42,331 nucleotides of DNA. Origin: Microcystis aeruginosa LEGE 91341 (lineage in GTDB: Bacteria; Cyanobacteriota; Cyanobacteriia; Cyanobacteriales; Microcystaceae). Within the stretch, counting starts at the first letter, position 1. Each line of letters begins with the position of its first letter. The notes under the pieces were generated by a model. The model did not search any database. It saw only the letters and a list, made by a program, of their open reading frames with translations, and was not told the DNA's origin. Location: NCBI RefSeq assembly GCF_015206885.1, contig NZ_JADEXY010000015.1:1-42331 (forward strand), given 5' to 3'. The translations under genes and the position numbers were made by a program. Shown piece after piece: positions 10,937 to 19,989 of this stretch.

Positions 10937-10975
10937 TGTCAAACTACAAAATAGACACAGCAGGGTGAATTGACG

Positions 10976-12130
10976 ATGCTCCTAAGTAAAGGTTTTGAAG
11001 TGGAAATGTACACCGGAACAGCAGCCGGAGAAGTTATCGGTTTATCCGATCGCATTGTCAAGGATTTAGATGGTTTTGTCCGGGAACCGGATACTCGTAA
11101 CGTAGAATATACCACGGCCCCCATGACTAACTATGACCGTCTTTTATGCGCCACTTTAAAACCTCGTCTAGCTCTACGGCAATATTTGCGTCGTTTAGGC
11201 GATTATACCCTCATCCCTGGTAGTACCCTCTCCTTGGGCGATAGTCAACATTTTTATCGCAGTGACCCCCACAATCCCTATCATGACTATATCGAACAGA
11301 CCTACGGCACTAATATAGTCACGGCCAGTATTCATATTAATGTCGGTATTAGCGATTATGAGGATTTAATGCGTGCCTGTCGCTTAATTCGCTTAGAAGC
11401 TCCTTTATACTTGGCTTTAAGTGCTTCTTCTCCTTTTCTCGATGGTAAAATCACCGGTTCCCATTCCCGTCGTTGGCAAGTTTTCCCCCAAACTCCCGCT
11501 TATGTTCCCCTCTTTGAAAGTCATAAACATTTTGTCACCTGGACCGAGGAACAATTAAAACTCGGTACAATGCAGAATGTTCGTCATCTTTGGATGTCGG
11601 TACGTCCTAACGGTAGCAATCGTCCCTATAATCTCAATCGTCTAGAATTGCGAATTTGTGACCTGATTGCTGATCCTATTAGTTTATTAGCAGTTATGGC
11701 TTTTTTAGAGGCCCGTTTAACTCAACTTTTACAAGATCCCCAATTAGACCCCTTAATTTTAAGTCAATTACCTAGTAGCAATCGCAGTGAGGATCTATTA
11801 ACTTTAACCCAAGAAAACGAACAGGCTGCCGCACGTTTTAGTCTTGATGCCACCCTGAGACATTGGTACGACGGCCGGGAAATCTTAGCTAGGGATTGGA
11901 TTAAAGACCTCTATGTTCAAGTTTATCCCGTTGCTAAAGAAAAGGGTTTTAGTTGTTTCCTCTCTCCCCTACAAAAAATCCTCCGCGAAGGTAACACCGC
12001 ACAACAATGGTTAAAACAATCCGACCAGGGTATGGATGTTAAAAGTATTATCAAACAGGCGATTATTACCCTAGAAGAACAGGAAAAAGAATTAGAACAT
12101 AAATTATGTCAGCATATTTTAGTCGCTTAA
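10976..12130 (+). CDS. gshA: glutamate--cysteine ligase, cyanobacterial type
   Basis: ATP-dependent ligation of glutamate and cysteine to gamma-glutamylcysteine, the committed step of glutathione synthesis. About 384 aa from the ATG at 10976; a TTG six nt earlier is in frame but less likely. The protein matches the cyanobacterial GshA family: the N-terminal segment GFEVEMYTG, PDTRNVEYTTAPMTNYDRLL with the conserved glutamate, the IPGSTLSLGDSQHFYRSDP loop, VTASIHINVGI and RLELRICDLI. The gshB partner is not in the window. The gene is convergent with the YggT gene. The two were originally separated by only about 4 nt, but a MITE now fills the junction. Confidence 0.92.
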   Translation: MLLSKGFEVEMYTGTAAGEVIGLSDRIVKDLDGFVREPDTRNVEYTTAPMTNYDRLLCATLKPRLALRQYLRRLGDYTLIPGSTLSLGDSQHFYRSDPHNPYHDYIEQTYGTNIVTASIHINVGISDYEDLMRACRLIRLEAPLYLALSASSPFLDGKITGSHSRRWQVFPQTPAYVPLFESHKHFVTWTEEQLKLGTMQNVRHLWMSVRPNGSNRPYNLNRLELRICDLIADPISLLAVMAFLEARLTQLLQDPQLDPLILSQLPSSNRSEDLLTLTQENEQAAARFSLDATLRHWYDGREILARDWIKDLYVQVYPVAKEKGFSCFLSPLQKILREGNTAQQWLKQSDQGMDVKSIIKQAIITLEEQEKELEHKLCQHILVA

Positions 12131-12137
12131 ATAATTA

Positions 12138-12377
<240 letters not shown>

Positions 12378-12380
12378 TAA

Positions 12381-12677
12381 TTATTTTAAGGCCATGGTAA
12401 TCAAACCCTGTTGACCGAGAAGAATTTCCCGCAGCAGCGTACAAATTCCCACCCAAATAATTGGAGAAATATCAACTCCTCCCAAGGGTGGGATGAGTTT
12501 ACGCACGGGGATTAAAAAAGGTTCTGTGGGCCAGGCAATAATATTAAAGGGAAAGCTATTTAAATCTGCCTGTGGATTCCAAGTCAGCACGATCCGTAAG
12601 ATAAACAAAAGGGTCATCAACCCTAAGATAATTCCCAATGTCCAACTTAATGCGGTCGCTGTGTCCATAGTCTCCAA
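12381..12677 (-). CDS. ylmG: YggT/YlmG family membrane protein
   Basis: A 98-aa integral membrane protein with two hydrophobic segments (about residues 7-30 and 70-90). It carries the family motif between them: the FPFNIIAWPTEPFLIPVRKLIPP stretch leading to GGVDISPIIWVG. YlmG/YggT proteins are known in cyanobacteria and chloroplasts to influence nucleoid distribution and are often listed among division-associated genes. A second copy usually exists elsewhere. The stop codon overlaps the TAATTA flank of the neighbouring MITE, so the insertion left the reading frame intact. It is divergent from fumC. Confidence 0.88.
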   Translation of the reverse strand: METMDTATALSWTLGIILGLMTLLFILRIVLTWNPQADLNSFPFNIIAWPTEPFLIPVRKLIPPLGGVDISPIIWVGICTLLREILLGQQGLITMALK

Positions 12678-12807
12678 TCCCGTCTTTTTTACTGATTATC
12701 TTCCCTAAAATATAACAGTTTTTGTCTCATAATCACTCCAGCACCCTGCCAGTTATTCTTGTCAACCTCCCGGGTAAAAATGCCGCCAGAAAAAGTTCCC
12801 ATAGAGC

Positions 12808-12848
12808 TTGACAAACCAGCCAGACTTGACTTATACTTTTCTTATAAT
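12808..12848 (+). promoter_or_regulatory. putative fumC promoter(s)
   Basis: TTGACA (12808-12813) and TATACT (12832-12837) are 18 nt apart. A second perfect -10 word TATAAT lies at 12843-12848. The position, 60-100 nt before the ATG at 12910, fits a promoter. It also argues that the long upstream reading-frame extension beginning at 12808 is not translated. Confidence 0.6.
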
Positions 12849-12909
12849 GGGAATCCGTTTCGTCCTGGAGACCCTCTCTTTTCAGGCCAGATGCAGAAGT
12901 AACTTAAAG

Positions 12910-14313
12910 ATGACAGAATTTCGCATCGAGAAAGACAGCATGGGAGAAATTCCCGTACCTGCCGATAAACTTTGGGGAGCGCAGACCCAAAGATCTCTAC
13001 AATACTTTAGTATCGGTGATAATCTCATGCCCCGGGAGATGATCCGGTCCTATGCCATTCTCAAAAAAGCCTGTGCAATTGTCAATCAGCAAAAAAATCG
13101 TCTCACTCAGGAGAGAAAAAACCTTATCTGTCAAGTCTGCGATGAAATTTTAGCCGGACAACACGCGGATAACTTTCCCCTCTACGTTTGGATGACGGGA
13201 AGTGGCACTCAATTTAACATGAACATCAACGAAGTCATCTCCAATCGTTGCAGTCAACTAACGGGGAATCCTCTGGGGAGCAAAACTCCCGTCGATCCCA
13301 ACGATCATGTTAATATGTCCCAATCGACTAATGATTCCTTTCCCTCGGCCATGTATATTGCCGTTGCCTTGGCAGTCAAGGAAAAATTAATTCCCAGTCT
13401 GCAACTATTACGGAATAGTCTCGATGAAAAGGCGCAATTATGGGCAAATATAGTTAAAATTGGTCGGACTCACCTACAGGATGCCACCCCCTTAACCCTC
13501 GGACAAGAATTCTCCGGTTATGTGGGTTTATTAGATGACGGCAGCGATTGGCTAGAAAAATGTCTAGAAAAAGTCTATCGTTTATCCTTGGGAGGAACAG
13601 CAGTGGGTACGGGAATTAATGCTCCTCCAGATTTTGATCGAGATGTGGCTGCCGAAATCGCTAATCTGACCAAATTACCCTTTATTACCGCTCCTAATAA
13701 GTTTACGGTGCAAGGTTCCCACGATGCTCTCGTTTTCTTGAGCGGGGGACTGAAAACTATCGCTAGTTCCCTCTATAAAATTGCTAATGATATCCGTTTA
13801 CTTAGCTGTGGTCCCCGTTGTGGAATCGGAGAATTACAGCTGCCGGAAAACGAACCGGGTTCTTCAATTATGCCGGGGAAAGTTAACCCCACCCAATGCG
13901 AAGCTTTATCGATGATAGCAGTGCAGGTGATAGCTAATGATTTAGCGGTGACGATGGGAGGCGCTGGAGGACATCTGGAGATGAATGTCTATAAACCGCT
14001 GTTGATTCATAATCTCATGCAGTCTATCCGTTTGCTCACGGATGGTTGCAGTAACTTCTGTCAGTTTTTGGTTAAGGGGATGACTGCTAATCAAAAACAA
14101 ATTGAGACTTTTTTAAATCAATCCTTGATGCTGGTGACTGCTTTAAGTCCCGTGATTGGCTACCAAAAGGCTGCCTACGTCGCTCATTATGCCCTAGAAA
14201 AGGATTTAACCCTGAAAGTGGCAGCCTTGCAACTGGGATACATCGAGGAAGAGGATTTTGATCGCATTGTTAACCCCGCTAAGATGGTCAATCCCTACGT
14301 TGCCGATGGTTAA
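12910..14313 (+). CDS. fumC: fumarate hydratase class II
   Basis: Iron-independent fumarase of the TCA cycle, reversibly hydrating fumarate to L-malate in the cytosol. I use the ATG at 12910 (467 aa), the normal class II length, starting [20 protein letters not shown]. The frame is open a further 34 codons upstream but overlaps the likely promoter. Signatures are [16 protein letters not shown] (about residues 96-111), [15 protein letters not shown] (about 136-150), [20 protein letters not shown] (about 184-203) and the superfamily signature [16 protein letters not shown] (about 316-331). The gene stands alone. Its 3' end faces the Ycf48-like gene across 120 bp. Confidence 0.96.
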   Translation: MTEFRIEKDSMGEIPVPADKLWGAQTQRSLQYFSIGDNLMPREMIRSYAILKKACAIVNQQKNRLTQERKNLICQVCDEILAGQHADNFPLYVWMTGSGTQFNMNINEVISNRCSQLTGNPLGSKTPVDPNDHVNMSQSTNDSFPSAMYIAVALAVKEKLIPSLQLLRNSLDEKAQLWANIVKIGRTHLQDATPLTLGQEFSGYVGLLDDGSDWLEKCLEKVYRLSLGGTAVGTGINAPPDFDRDVAAEIANLTKLPFITAPNKFTVQGSHDALVFLSGGLKTIASSLYKIANDIRLLSCGPRCGIGELQLPENEPGSSIMPGKVNPTQCEALSMIAVQVIANDLAVTMGGAGGHLEMNVYKPLLIHNLMQSIRLLTDGCSNFCQFLVKGMTANQKQIETFLNQSLMLVTALSPVIGYQKAAYVAHYALEKDLTLKVAALQLGYIEEEDFDRIVNPAKMVNPYVADG

Positions 14314-14395
14314 TTGTCTGAGGGGATAACTGCTGTAAAAATTAGAGGTCGCAGGCAGGCACGGATTCCCATTATACATATAATTATATGGCAAG

Positions 14396-14420
14396 CGGCG
14401 GGATTTGTCAAGCCCCGCCG
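14396..14420. terminator. GC-rich hairpin between convergent genes
   Basis: CGGCGGG and CCCGCCG form a perfect 7-bp stem with an 11-nt loop. It is followed on the plus strand only by a weak GTCAAAATTT tract. It lies between the 3' ends of fumC and the Ycf48-like gene and may serve either. The missing T-run makes a classical intrinsic terminator uncertain. Confidence 0.5.
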
Positions 14421-14433
14421 GTCAAAATTTCTC

Positions 14434-16761
14434 CTAAACTTGGGTGATGATAACAAAGAAAACAAACAGAAAAATCATAAATGCCCCTGCCATGCGGAAG
14501 AATGGTTTAGGAAGATTAATAATTTTCTCCAGTTTCAAGAAACCCACCAGAAAATAAGCGACGATTGCCAGGAGAATCGGGATAACTAAGCGTAGGATTG
14601 TGCCAAGGGGACCAGAGAAAAACTCACCGATTTTATAGCGGGGTGTATTTTCTTCCGCGTGAGGAGGAATAGTCACACTTGTCCAAGTTTCTCCCCCATC
14701 GGTGGAACGAAAAACTGTAGTTTTAGCGCCACCAAAACCGAATAAAGTTTTATCTTGAGCATAATTAGGAGAAAATTGGACGGAGATACCAGAGGAAGGG
14801 ATACTATGAATTTTCACTAGGGGTATTTTAGGATCACCAATTAGCTTAAAAGTGTCCCCGCCATCGGTAGATTTAAACAAACCATCTCCCTGTAAACTAA
14901 CTATTACTGTGCGATCATTAGCATAATCAGGAGAGATAGCAATGGTTTCTACTGATGCTTGCGGATTAAACCCCGGTTTCTCTAATTTTGTCCAACTTTT
15001 AGCCCCATCTTTGCTGACAAACAAACCAGAAATTGTCCCAGCAAAAATAGTTCCATCACTGGGATAATTGGGAGATATTGCCAACTGCACATTAGCGGTT
15101 TTTGATAGGGGTGTTCCTTGGCTGACGTTTTTCCAAGTTAGTCCACCATCAACACTTTGATAAATACCCTCTTTTCCCGTGACAAACAAAGTTTTATCCT
15201 TAGCAAAATCGGGGGAAGCTACCATAGCAGGGGCATAATTACCAGAAATTTTGCCCACTTCACTAATATTTTTAACCGTATTTCCTCCATCGGTAGAACG
15301 AAATATTCTGCCCTGCTGATTGGTAAGAAAAAGAGTTTTATCCTTGGCAAAATCTGGAGAAGGAACTATCCTCGGGCCGCGGACTCCCTGATCAATTTCG
15401 ATAATTTTCCATAAATCACCACCGTTATCGGATTTGGCAAATCTATTGCGTAAAAACCCAGCAAAAATAGTTCGATCTTTTCCATAGTTAGGAGAAAAGG
15501 CAATGTCAAAGAAACGCCGGGGATCTTGTCCTGATTCTTCGGGATCTTTACCAAGTCGATAAACTTCTAAACCGCGATTAATTGGTGTCCAAGTTTCCCC
15601 TTGATCGCGACTGATGAAGATATTGCCTACATAATTAGCAATGACGACAGTGCCATCCTGGGCATAATTAGGAGAAACCGCCATAGCGATAACTGTTGCC
15701 CGGGCTAAAGTTTCTATTTCTTGCCATTGTTTGCCGCTATCCGTGGTTTTAAATAAGCCATTAAATCCCCCTAAAAACATCGTGTCTTGAACTATTTTTA
15801 AATCCATAAAGTGGGGAACTTTATAATCATCAGCCTGTTTATCTTTGGTTAAACCCTCGCTCATTTTTGTCCAACTTTTGCCCCCATCCTGAGAAACATA
15901 CATTCCGTCATGCCAAGTAATGGCATAAAGGGTGGAATTTTGGGCATAGTCGGGAGAAATAACGATGTCTTCGATGATTTTATCCTTAATTCCTTCGTTA
16001 ACAGCTTGGAAAGTTTTACCATCATCAACGGTTTTAAAAATACCTGCTTCTTTTGTGCCGACAAAAAAGGTTTTATCCCTGTCTAGATTAGGGGAAAAAG
16101 CAATTGTATCCACTGCCCCCACATTAGCGGGTAAGGGGAGATTCTGCCAAGTTTTCCCCCCATCGGAGGAAGTGTATAATTTACCCTGTTCATCCCCAAA
16201 AAAAATGCGATTAGGATTGTTGGGAGTAATAGCGAGAAAGGTTATCAGTGCCTTGGTGGGGAAAATATTTGACCAATTTTTACCACCATCTTCGGTTAAA
16301 TAAACCCCTTTTTCTAATCCCACTGCTGCTGCTATATTGGGATCGGAAGGGGCAATTTGTACAAAGTTAATAAAGTTAGTTGCTAAACCCTGATTAACTT
16401 TCTGCCAAGATTCCCCCGCATCTTCACTTTTATAAATACCATCGGATCTTGAAGCTAGATAGAGAATATTTTTATTGAGGGGAGATAGGGATAAGGAACT
16501 TAATTCCCCCGTATAATCTAAACCTTGAATTAATCTTGTCCAGTTGCTACCTCCATCGCTAGACTTATAAAAGTTATTTCGCACCAAGATATATACTGTA
16601 TTATCTGTCTGGAAATCGGGAGAAACTTCCACTTGACTAATTACATCATGGGGACGATGGGCAAAAGCAGCATTACCCCAAAGACAAAAAACTGTAGCGA
16701 TTATCAATAAAATGAGATTAAACTTGTGGGCGAATCTCAGCAAACTTTGGCGATTAATCAT
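14434..16761 (-). CDS. membrane-anchored Ycf48/BNR-type Asp-box repeat protein
   Basis: A 775-aa extracytoplasmic repeat protein. An N-terminal signal peptide (basic MINRQSLLR, hydrophobic core, likely cleavage after NAAFA at about residue 34) leads into 14 Asp-box units of the form SxDGGxxW. The first is SSDGGSNW (about 68-75) and the last STDGGETW (about 687-694). Spacer phrases SPNYAQDKT and SPDFAKDKT recur. Fourteen units could build two seven-bladed beta-propellers; this is inference. Two hydrophobic helices near the C-terminus (about 715-740 and 753-774) would anchor it. Ycf48 itself is a single seven-bladed PSII assembly factor of about 330 aa. This protein is more than twice that size, so it is a relative of unknown role, not Ycf48 proper. 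It follows pth by 134 nt. Confidence 0.85.
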   Translation of the reverse strand: MINRQSLLRFAHKFNLILLIIATVFCLWGNAAFAHRPHDVISQVEVSPDFQTDNTVYILVRNNFYKSSDGGSNWTRLIQGLDYTGELSSLSLSPLNKNILYLASRSDGIYKSEDAGESWQKVNQGLATNFINFVQIAPSDPNIAAAVGLEKGVYLTEDGGKNWSNIFPTKALITFLAITPNNPNRIFFGDEQGKLYTSSDGGKTWQNLPLPANVGAVDTIAFSPNLDRDKTFFVGTKEAGIFKTVDDGKTFQAVNEGIKDKIIEDIVISPDYAQNSTLYAITWHDGMYVSQDGGKSWTKMSEGLTKDKQADDYKVPHFMDLKIVQDTMFLGGFNGLFKTTDSGKQWQEIETLARATVIAMAVSPNYAQDGTVVIANYVGNIFISRDQGETWTPINRGLEVYRLGKDPEESGQDPRRFFDIAFSPNYGKDRTIFAGFLRNRFAKSDNGGDLWKIIEIDQGVRGPRIVPSPDFAKDKTLFLTNQQGRIFRSTDGGNTVKNISEVGKISGNYAPAMVASPDFAKDKTLFVTGKEGIYQSVDGGLTWKNVSQGTPLSKTANVQLAISPNYPSDGTIFAGTISGLFVSKDGAKSWTKLEKPGFNPQASVETIAISPDYANDRTVIVSLQGDGLFKSTDGGDTFKLIGDPKIPLVKIHSIPSSGISVQFSPNYAQDKTLFGFGGAKTTVFRSTDGGETWTSVTIPPHAEENTPRYKIGEFFSGPLGTILRLVIPILLAIVAYFLVGFLKLEKIINLPKPFFRMAGAFMIFLFVFFVIITQV

Positions 16762-16895
16762 ACTTAAACTGCTAATATCGAGGATAAAAATTGACCTAAT
16801 CTAGCAAAGGCCGATCAAAATTTAAGCAAGGGTTCTGTAACAGTATAGACGAAAATGACGATTATAACCATTACTAAAATCAGGCTTATTTGCTA

Positions 16896-17567
16896 TCAGC
16901 ATAGATTAGAGCCAATCTCTACACTTTGATTATTGTAGAGACTCATTGCCTTTTGTAACCCTTGTTTGAGACCAAGTTCGATCGCTTTTCTGGACAAGTC
17001 TAACACTTTCAAGAGCACTTCGTTTTCTTGGGGGGTGAATCGGCCTAAAACGTGGGAAATAGTCGCTTTTTCGGTTGATTTACCGATTCCTATGCGTAAA
17101 CGAGCGAAGTTTTCCGTGCCAACGTGGGCAATCATCGATTTAATACCGTTGTGTCCGCCCGCCGATCCCGATAGACGGATTCTCAACCGGCCTAGGGGCA
17201 GATCCATATCATCGTAAATGACTAAAATCGACTCTGGAGCTAGTTTATACCAGTCCAGCACCGCTCGCACCGATTGCCCGGAGCGATTCATATAGGTTTG
17301 GGGTTTCAAGAGACGAATTTTGCCCGGGAGAGGACCGTCACCCTCGGCGATAAAACCTTGAAATCGCTTGTTTTCCTGCCAAGATAGCCCCCAATCCCGC
17401 GCTAATGAGTCCACAGCTTCAAAACCGATATTATGACGGGTGCGATCATATTTGGGTTCGGGATTACCCAAACCGATAATTAGCCGAGGAATGATTAAAT
17501 TAGGGGTTTTATCGGAATTCATATGGAGAAATCGGGCTTCTAACAATGACCCGACTCTCATTATCAC
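16896..17567 (-). CDS. pth: peptidyl-tRNA hydrolase
   Basis: Releases tRNA from peptidyl-tRNAs that drop off the ribosome. Family motifs are LIIGLGNPEPKYDRTRHNIG with the catalytic His, LLKPQTYMNRSG, VIYDDMDLPLGRLRIR and GSAGGHNGIKSM, followed by FARLRIGIGK. From the GTG at 17567 the protein is 223 aa; an ATG at 17561 is also possible. An internal ATG at 17522 (208 aa) is closer to usual family length. A GGAG about 10 nt before the GTG, overlapping the end of the DUF2811 gene 4 nt upstream, favours coupled translation from the longer start. The start is therefore uncertain by 15 codons. Confidence 0.95.
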   Translation of the reverse strand: MIMRVGSLLEARFLHMNSDKTPNLIIPRLIIGLGNPEPKYDRTRHNIGFEAVDSLARDWGLSWQENKRFQGFIAEGDGPLPGKIRLLKPQTYMNRSGQSVRAVLDWYKLAPESILVIYDDMDLPLGRLRIRLSGSAGGHNGIKSMIAHVGTENFARLRIGIGKSTEKATISHVLGRFTPQENEVLLKVLDLSRKAIELGLKQGLQKAMSLYNNQSVEIGSNLC

Positions 17568-17571
17568 CGAA

Positions 17572-17796
17572 TTAGCACTCCGAGCGCTGGAACAAAGTTT
17601 CTAGATAAACCTTGGCACAGCTATTTTGCTCCTCAAAATTCATCCTTTCGGGGGATTGACAATTAAGCAAAAAAAATGACAGAGCCGCCGTAAACACACC
17701 ATCTTGATCCCAACCGGGGTGAGTTTCTAGGTATTGTTGTAGGGATTGGTGGAGAATTTCGGGGATTTCTGCCAAGATACTGACTGATGTATTCAT
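17572..17796 (-). CDS. DUF2811 family small protein
   Basis: A 74-aa protein of a conserved cyanobacterial family of unknown function. It begins MNTSVSILAEIPEILHQSL and continues with the characteristic QYLETHPGWDQDGVFTAALSFFLL segment. The pattern of a short beta strand then helices, with 'HPGWDQDxVFxAALS', is reminiscent of small CopG-like or antitoxin folds; that is speculation. The frame is open 30 codons further upstream, but that extension contains repeat-like sequence. I therefore use the ATG at 17796, which has a GAGGT ribosome-binding site. It ends 4 nt before the pth GTG start, implying one operon. Confidence 0.82.
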   Translation of the reverse strand: MNTSVSILAEIPEILHQSLQQYLETHPGWDQDGVFTAALSFFLLNCQSPERMNFEEQNSCAKVYLETLFQRSEC

Positions 17797-18059
17797 ATCG
17801 TTTACCTCTGATCGGAAGTGGGGAAATCCCTGACTCCTGTAGTGGACAGTAAGGACTATTGTGAGCCAAGTTGGGGGGAGTTGCAATATTACCAGATGTA
17901 AAGGAATGCTTTAGAAAAACTTAATATTTACGAGGGAATAAGGCTTAGAGCTAGATTTTATTTACTTAACTTAACAGTAACTCAGTATCTATCCATAGAG
18001 ATTTTGACAATCAAGATTAATTTTTTCTAGAAGCAAGTGCCGATTATATCGCTGTTGCC

Positions 18060-18089
18060 TGTGGAAAAGTCTGGGTAAACTGTGGAAAA
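18060..18089 (+). promoter_or_regulatory. pair of DnaA-box-like 9-mers
   Basis: TGTGGAAAA occurs at 18060-18068 and 18081-18089 in the same orientation, exactly 21 nt apart. Its complement TTTTCCACA is the DnaA-box form commonly used for cyanobacteria. Four looser GGGGAAA words follow at about 18101-18145, but those also resemble the GTGGGGAAGTGGGG tandem repeats elsewhere in the window. Only the first two are persuasive. Confidence 0.4.
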
Positions 18090-18166
18090 CTGGGGATTGA
18101 GTGGGGAAATACCGGGGAATGTATGGGGGAAAACATCGGGGAAAAATAAGATTTGCAAATTTTATA

Positions 18167-18268
18167 CTAAATCCGTTGAGTATAGGCTACATATCAGGAT
18201 AGGCAAGAGGCAAGAGGCAAGAGGCAAAAGAAGGAATAGATAATAAGTCTTTAATAACTGGATTTAGT
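18167..18268. mobile_element. small MITE with TA flanks
   Basis: Perfect inverted ends CTAAATCC...GGATTTAG bounded by TA on both sides (18165-18166, 18269-18270). Including the flanks, the match is ATACTAAATCC/GGATTTAGTAT, 11 bp. It is 102 bp long, has no ORF, and contains four AGGCAAG tandem units. TA flanks fit mobilisation by an IS630/Tc1-type transposase. A fragment of one lies at the right end of the window, but no sequence link between them is shown. Confidence 0.75.
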
Positions 18269-18348
18269 ATTAGTCAGTAGTGCTGCTCAAATCCGATCCC
18301 TGATAGCTGCCTCACAAGTCTGGGAGTCTCGACGCTGAATGCTGGCTG

Positions 18349-18750
18349 CTATGCTTTTACCACCAATACGGAACAGGTAGCTTCTGCCACCACGAGACTA
18401 CTAACAGAATCTTCGATCACCCGTTGAACTCCCGTTAATCCCCGGCTGCCGATCACGATCAGATCAGCTTGATAGATATTAGCTAAACGAATAATTTCCT
18501 CCGCGGGATCGCCAAAGATGACTTCGATTTCACTAGGGGTAGCAATCTGGGATTGATAGCAGCGCAATTGATCTTCAATGATCTCACGGGAGGGATGAGG
18601 GCGATCCACTGCCGATTCATCTCCCTCCTTACTGAGAATATGGGTGATGATGATGTAAGAATTTGCCGTTAGAGAGAGGGAATTCAAAGCATGAAGGACT
18701 CGATGGGATGATTCCCCACAATCTAAGGCAACAACGATATTTTTAAACAT
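18349..18750 (-). CDS. universal stress protein (UspA family)
   Basis: A 133-aa single-domain Usp protein of the cytoplasm. It has the N-terminal strand IVVALDCGESS (residues 5-15), the DLIVIGSRGLTG loop (about 97-108) and the closing SVLVVKA. ATP-binding Usps carry G-x2-G-x9-G-S/T. Here the final Gly is replaced by Asp (GSRG...EDSVSS), so nucleotide binding may be weak or altered. It lies 68 nt downstream of map on the same strand and could be read through from it. Its exact role is unknown. Confidence 0.88.
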   Translation of the reverse strand: MFKNIVVALDCGESSHRVLHALNSLSLTANSYIIITHILSKEGDESAVDRPHPSREIIEDQLRCYQSQIATPSEIEVIFGDPAEEIIRLANIYQADLIVIGSRGLTGVQRVIEDSVSSLVVAEATCSVLVVKA

Positions 18751-18818
18751 TTTGACTAAATCCTGCCGCTAAATAAATTTTCAATTAAGATTCCGGAGCA
18801 AAAAATCTATAGACAATT

Positions 18819-19664
18819 TTATAGGTTATTGCGATCGGTTAAGATTTCGTAACCTGTGGCGGTTACTAAGACGGTATGCTCAAATTGAGCGGAGAGAGCA
18901 TTATCCATCGTCACCACCGTCCAACGATCGCGTAAAGTTCTGGTATGTTTAGATCCCCCATTGACAATTGGTTCAATTGCCAGAGTCATCCCGGCGCGGA
19001 GTTTGACATTGGGTAACTCATTAGTGCGAAAATTAAATACCGAGGGTTCTTCGTGGAGATTTCTGCCGACTCCATGGCCGGTAAAATCTTCTACCACCTG
19101 GAAACCGTTAGCTTGAACGTGATCTTCGATCGCTCCTGCAATATCGAGCAGATAATTGCCAGCTTTTACCTGATTTATGCCTTTATATAAAGCTTCTTCC
19201 GCTACGCGGATTAATTTTTCGGCTTTGGGAGAGACGGAACCGATCGCGATCGTAATACAGGAATCCCCATGATAACCTTGGTAGTAGGCCCCCGTATCTA
19301 CCTTTAACACAGAACCGGCTTTGAGGCGTTTTTTCGGGCTAGGGATACCGTGAACGACTTCGTTATCGACGGAGGCACAAATCGAGGCAGGAAAGCCATA
19401 ATAACCTTTAAAACTGGGAGTAGCACCCATTGCGCGGATACGTTTTTCCGCGTGAGCATCCAGATCCGCCGTCGTCATCCCGGGTTGAGCGATCTCAGCA
19501 ATTTCCTTGAGGACTGTGGCGGCAATTTTACCCGCTTGTCGCATAATAACGATTTCTGCGGCGGATTTGGTTTCGATTCCCCGGCGGCTTTTCTGTACTC
19601 GCGGTGAACCTACTTGCTCTGGGGTTTTAGTTTCGGGAAAAAGCAGCTTGGTTAGGATGTTCAT
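18819..19664 (-). CDS. map: methionine aminopeptidase type I
   Basis: Removes the initiator methionine from nascent proteins. The five metal ligands are visible: Asp in LKVDTGAYY, Asp in GYHGDSC, His in [16 protein letters not shown], Glu in TLAIEPIV and Glu in [32 protein letters not shown] is the substrate-proximal signature. The protein is 281 aa, with an N-terminal extension of about 30 residues before the catalytic core (core starts near [10 protein letters not shown]). No SH3 or zinc-finger domain is apparent in the extension. Cyanobacteria have several map paralogues; this is one. Usp follows at 68 nt. Confidence 0.95.
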   Translation of the reverse strand: MNILTKLLFPETKTPEQVGSPRVQKSRRGIETKSAAEIVIMRQAGKIAATVLKEIAEIAQPGMTTADLDAHAEKRIRAMGATPSFKGYYGFPASICASVDNEVVHGIPSPKKRLKAGSVLKVDTGAYYQGYHGDSCITIAIGSVSPKAEKLIRVAEEALYKGINQVKAGNYLLDIAGAIEDHVQANGFQVVEDFTGHGVGRNLHEEPSVFNFRTNELPNVKLRAGMTLAIEPIVNGGSKHTRTLRDRWTVVTMDNALSAQFEHTVLVTATGYEILTDRNNL

Positions 19665-19989
19665 GGAAAGTTGGCTCAGGGTCTTTACTTAACTTAGCAT
19701 TTTCCCGGCGATCGATGACTGCTCTGGAGAAATCAAAAATCTTCCCTTAGGTGAGGAGACTCCGAGACAGGAGACAGGAGATAGGGAGATAGGGAGTGGG
19801 GAGATGAGGATAAAAAAGACAAGAGACAACTATACTAGCCATAAAACCGGAAATTATCGCAAATTTATCTGATTTTTAAGATATTTTGAGCCGATAGCGC
19901 CTCGATAACTTACTTTTACAGGAGGTCTCAGAAACATCTAGAAAAGCTATAGTAGGGAAAAGGCTATTTTTCTGGCGAGGTGACAATTT
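19665..19989. other. gap between map and trxA with tandem repeats
   Basis: 325-bp divergent intergenic region. Tandem GAGACAG/GAGATAG units occupy 19765-19809. The right part holds the trxA leader with a TATAGT word at about 19949 (no good -35) and a GCGAGGTGAC ribosome-binding region just before the trxA ATG. No ORF is supported here. Confidence 0.6.

Larger units (their letters stand above)
17887..18348. other. gene-free gap with DnaA-box-like motifs and a MITE
   Basis: 462 bp without a supportable ORF. It holds two exact TGTGGAAAA 9-mers (18060-18089), several related TGGGGAAA words up to 18145, and a small inverted-repeat element (18167-18268). These are listed separately. It separates the pth/DUF2811 operon start from the 3' end of the Usp gene, so it includes the DUF2811-pth promoter. 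Confidence 0.65.

Noticed and set aside
12808-12909. N-terminal extension of fumC by 34 codons
   Set aside because: The extension starts at a TTG that is itself the -35 hexamer of a good promoter, contains two -10 words, and has no similarity to the class II fumarase N-terminus.
14314-14589. 91-codon plus-strand frame after fumC
   Set aside because: It overlaps the 3' end of the Ycf48-like gene on the other strand and has a lysine/asparagine-rich product without features.
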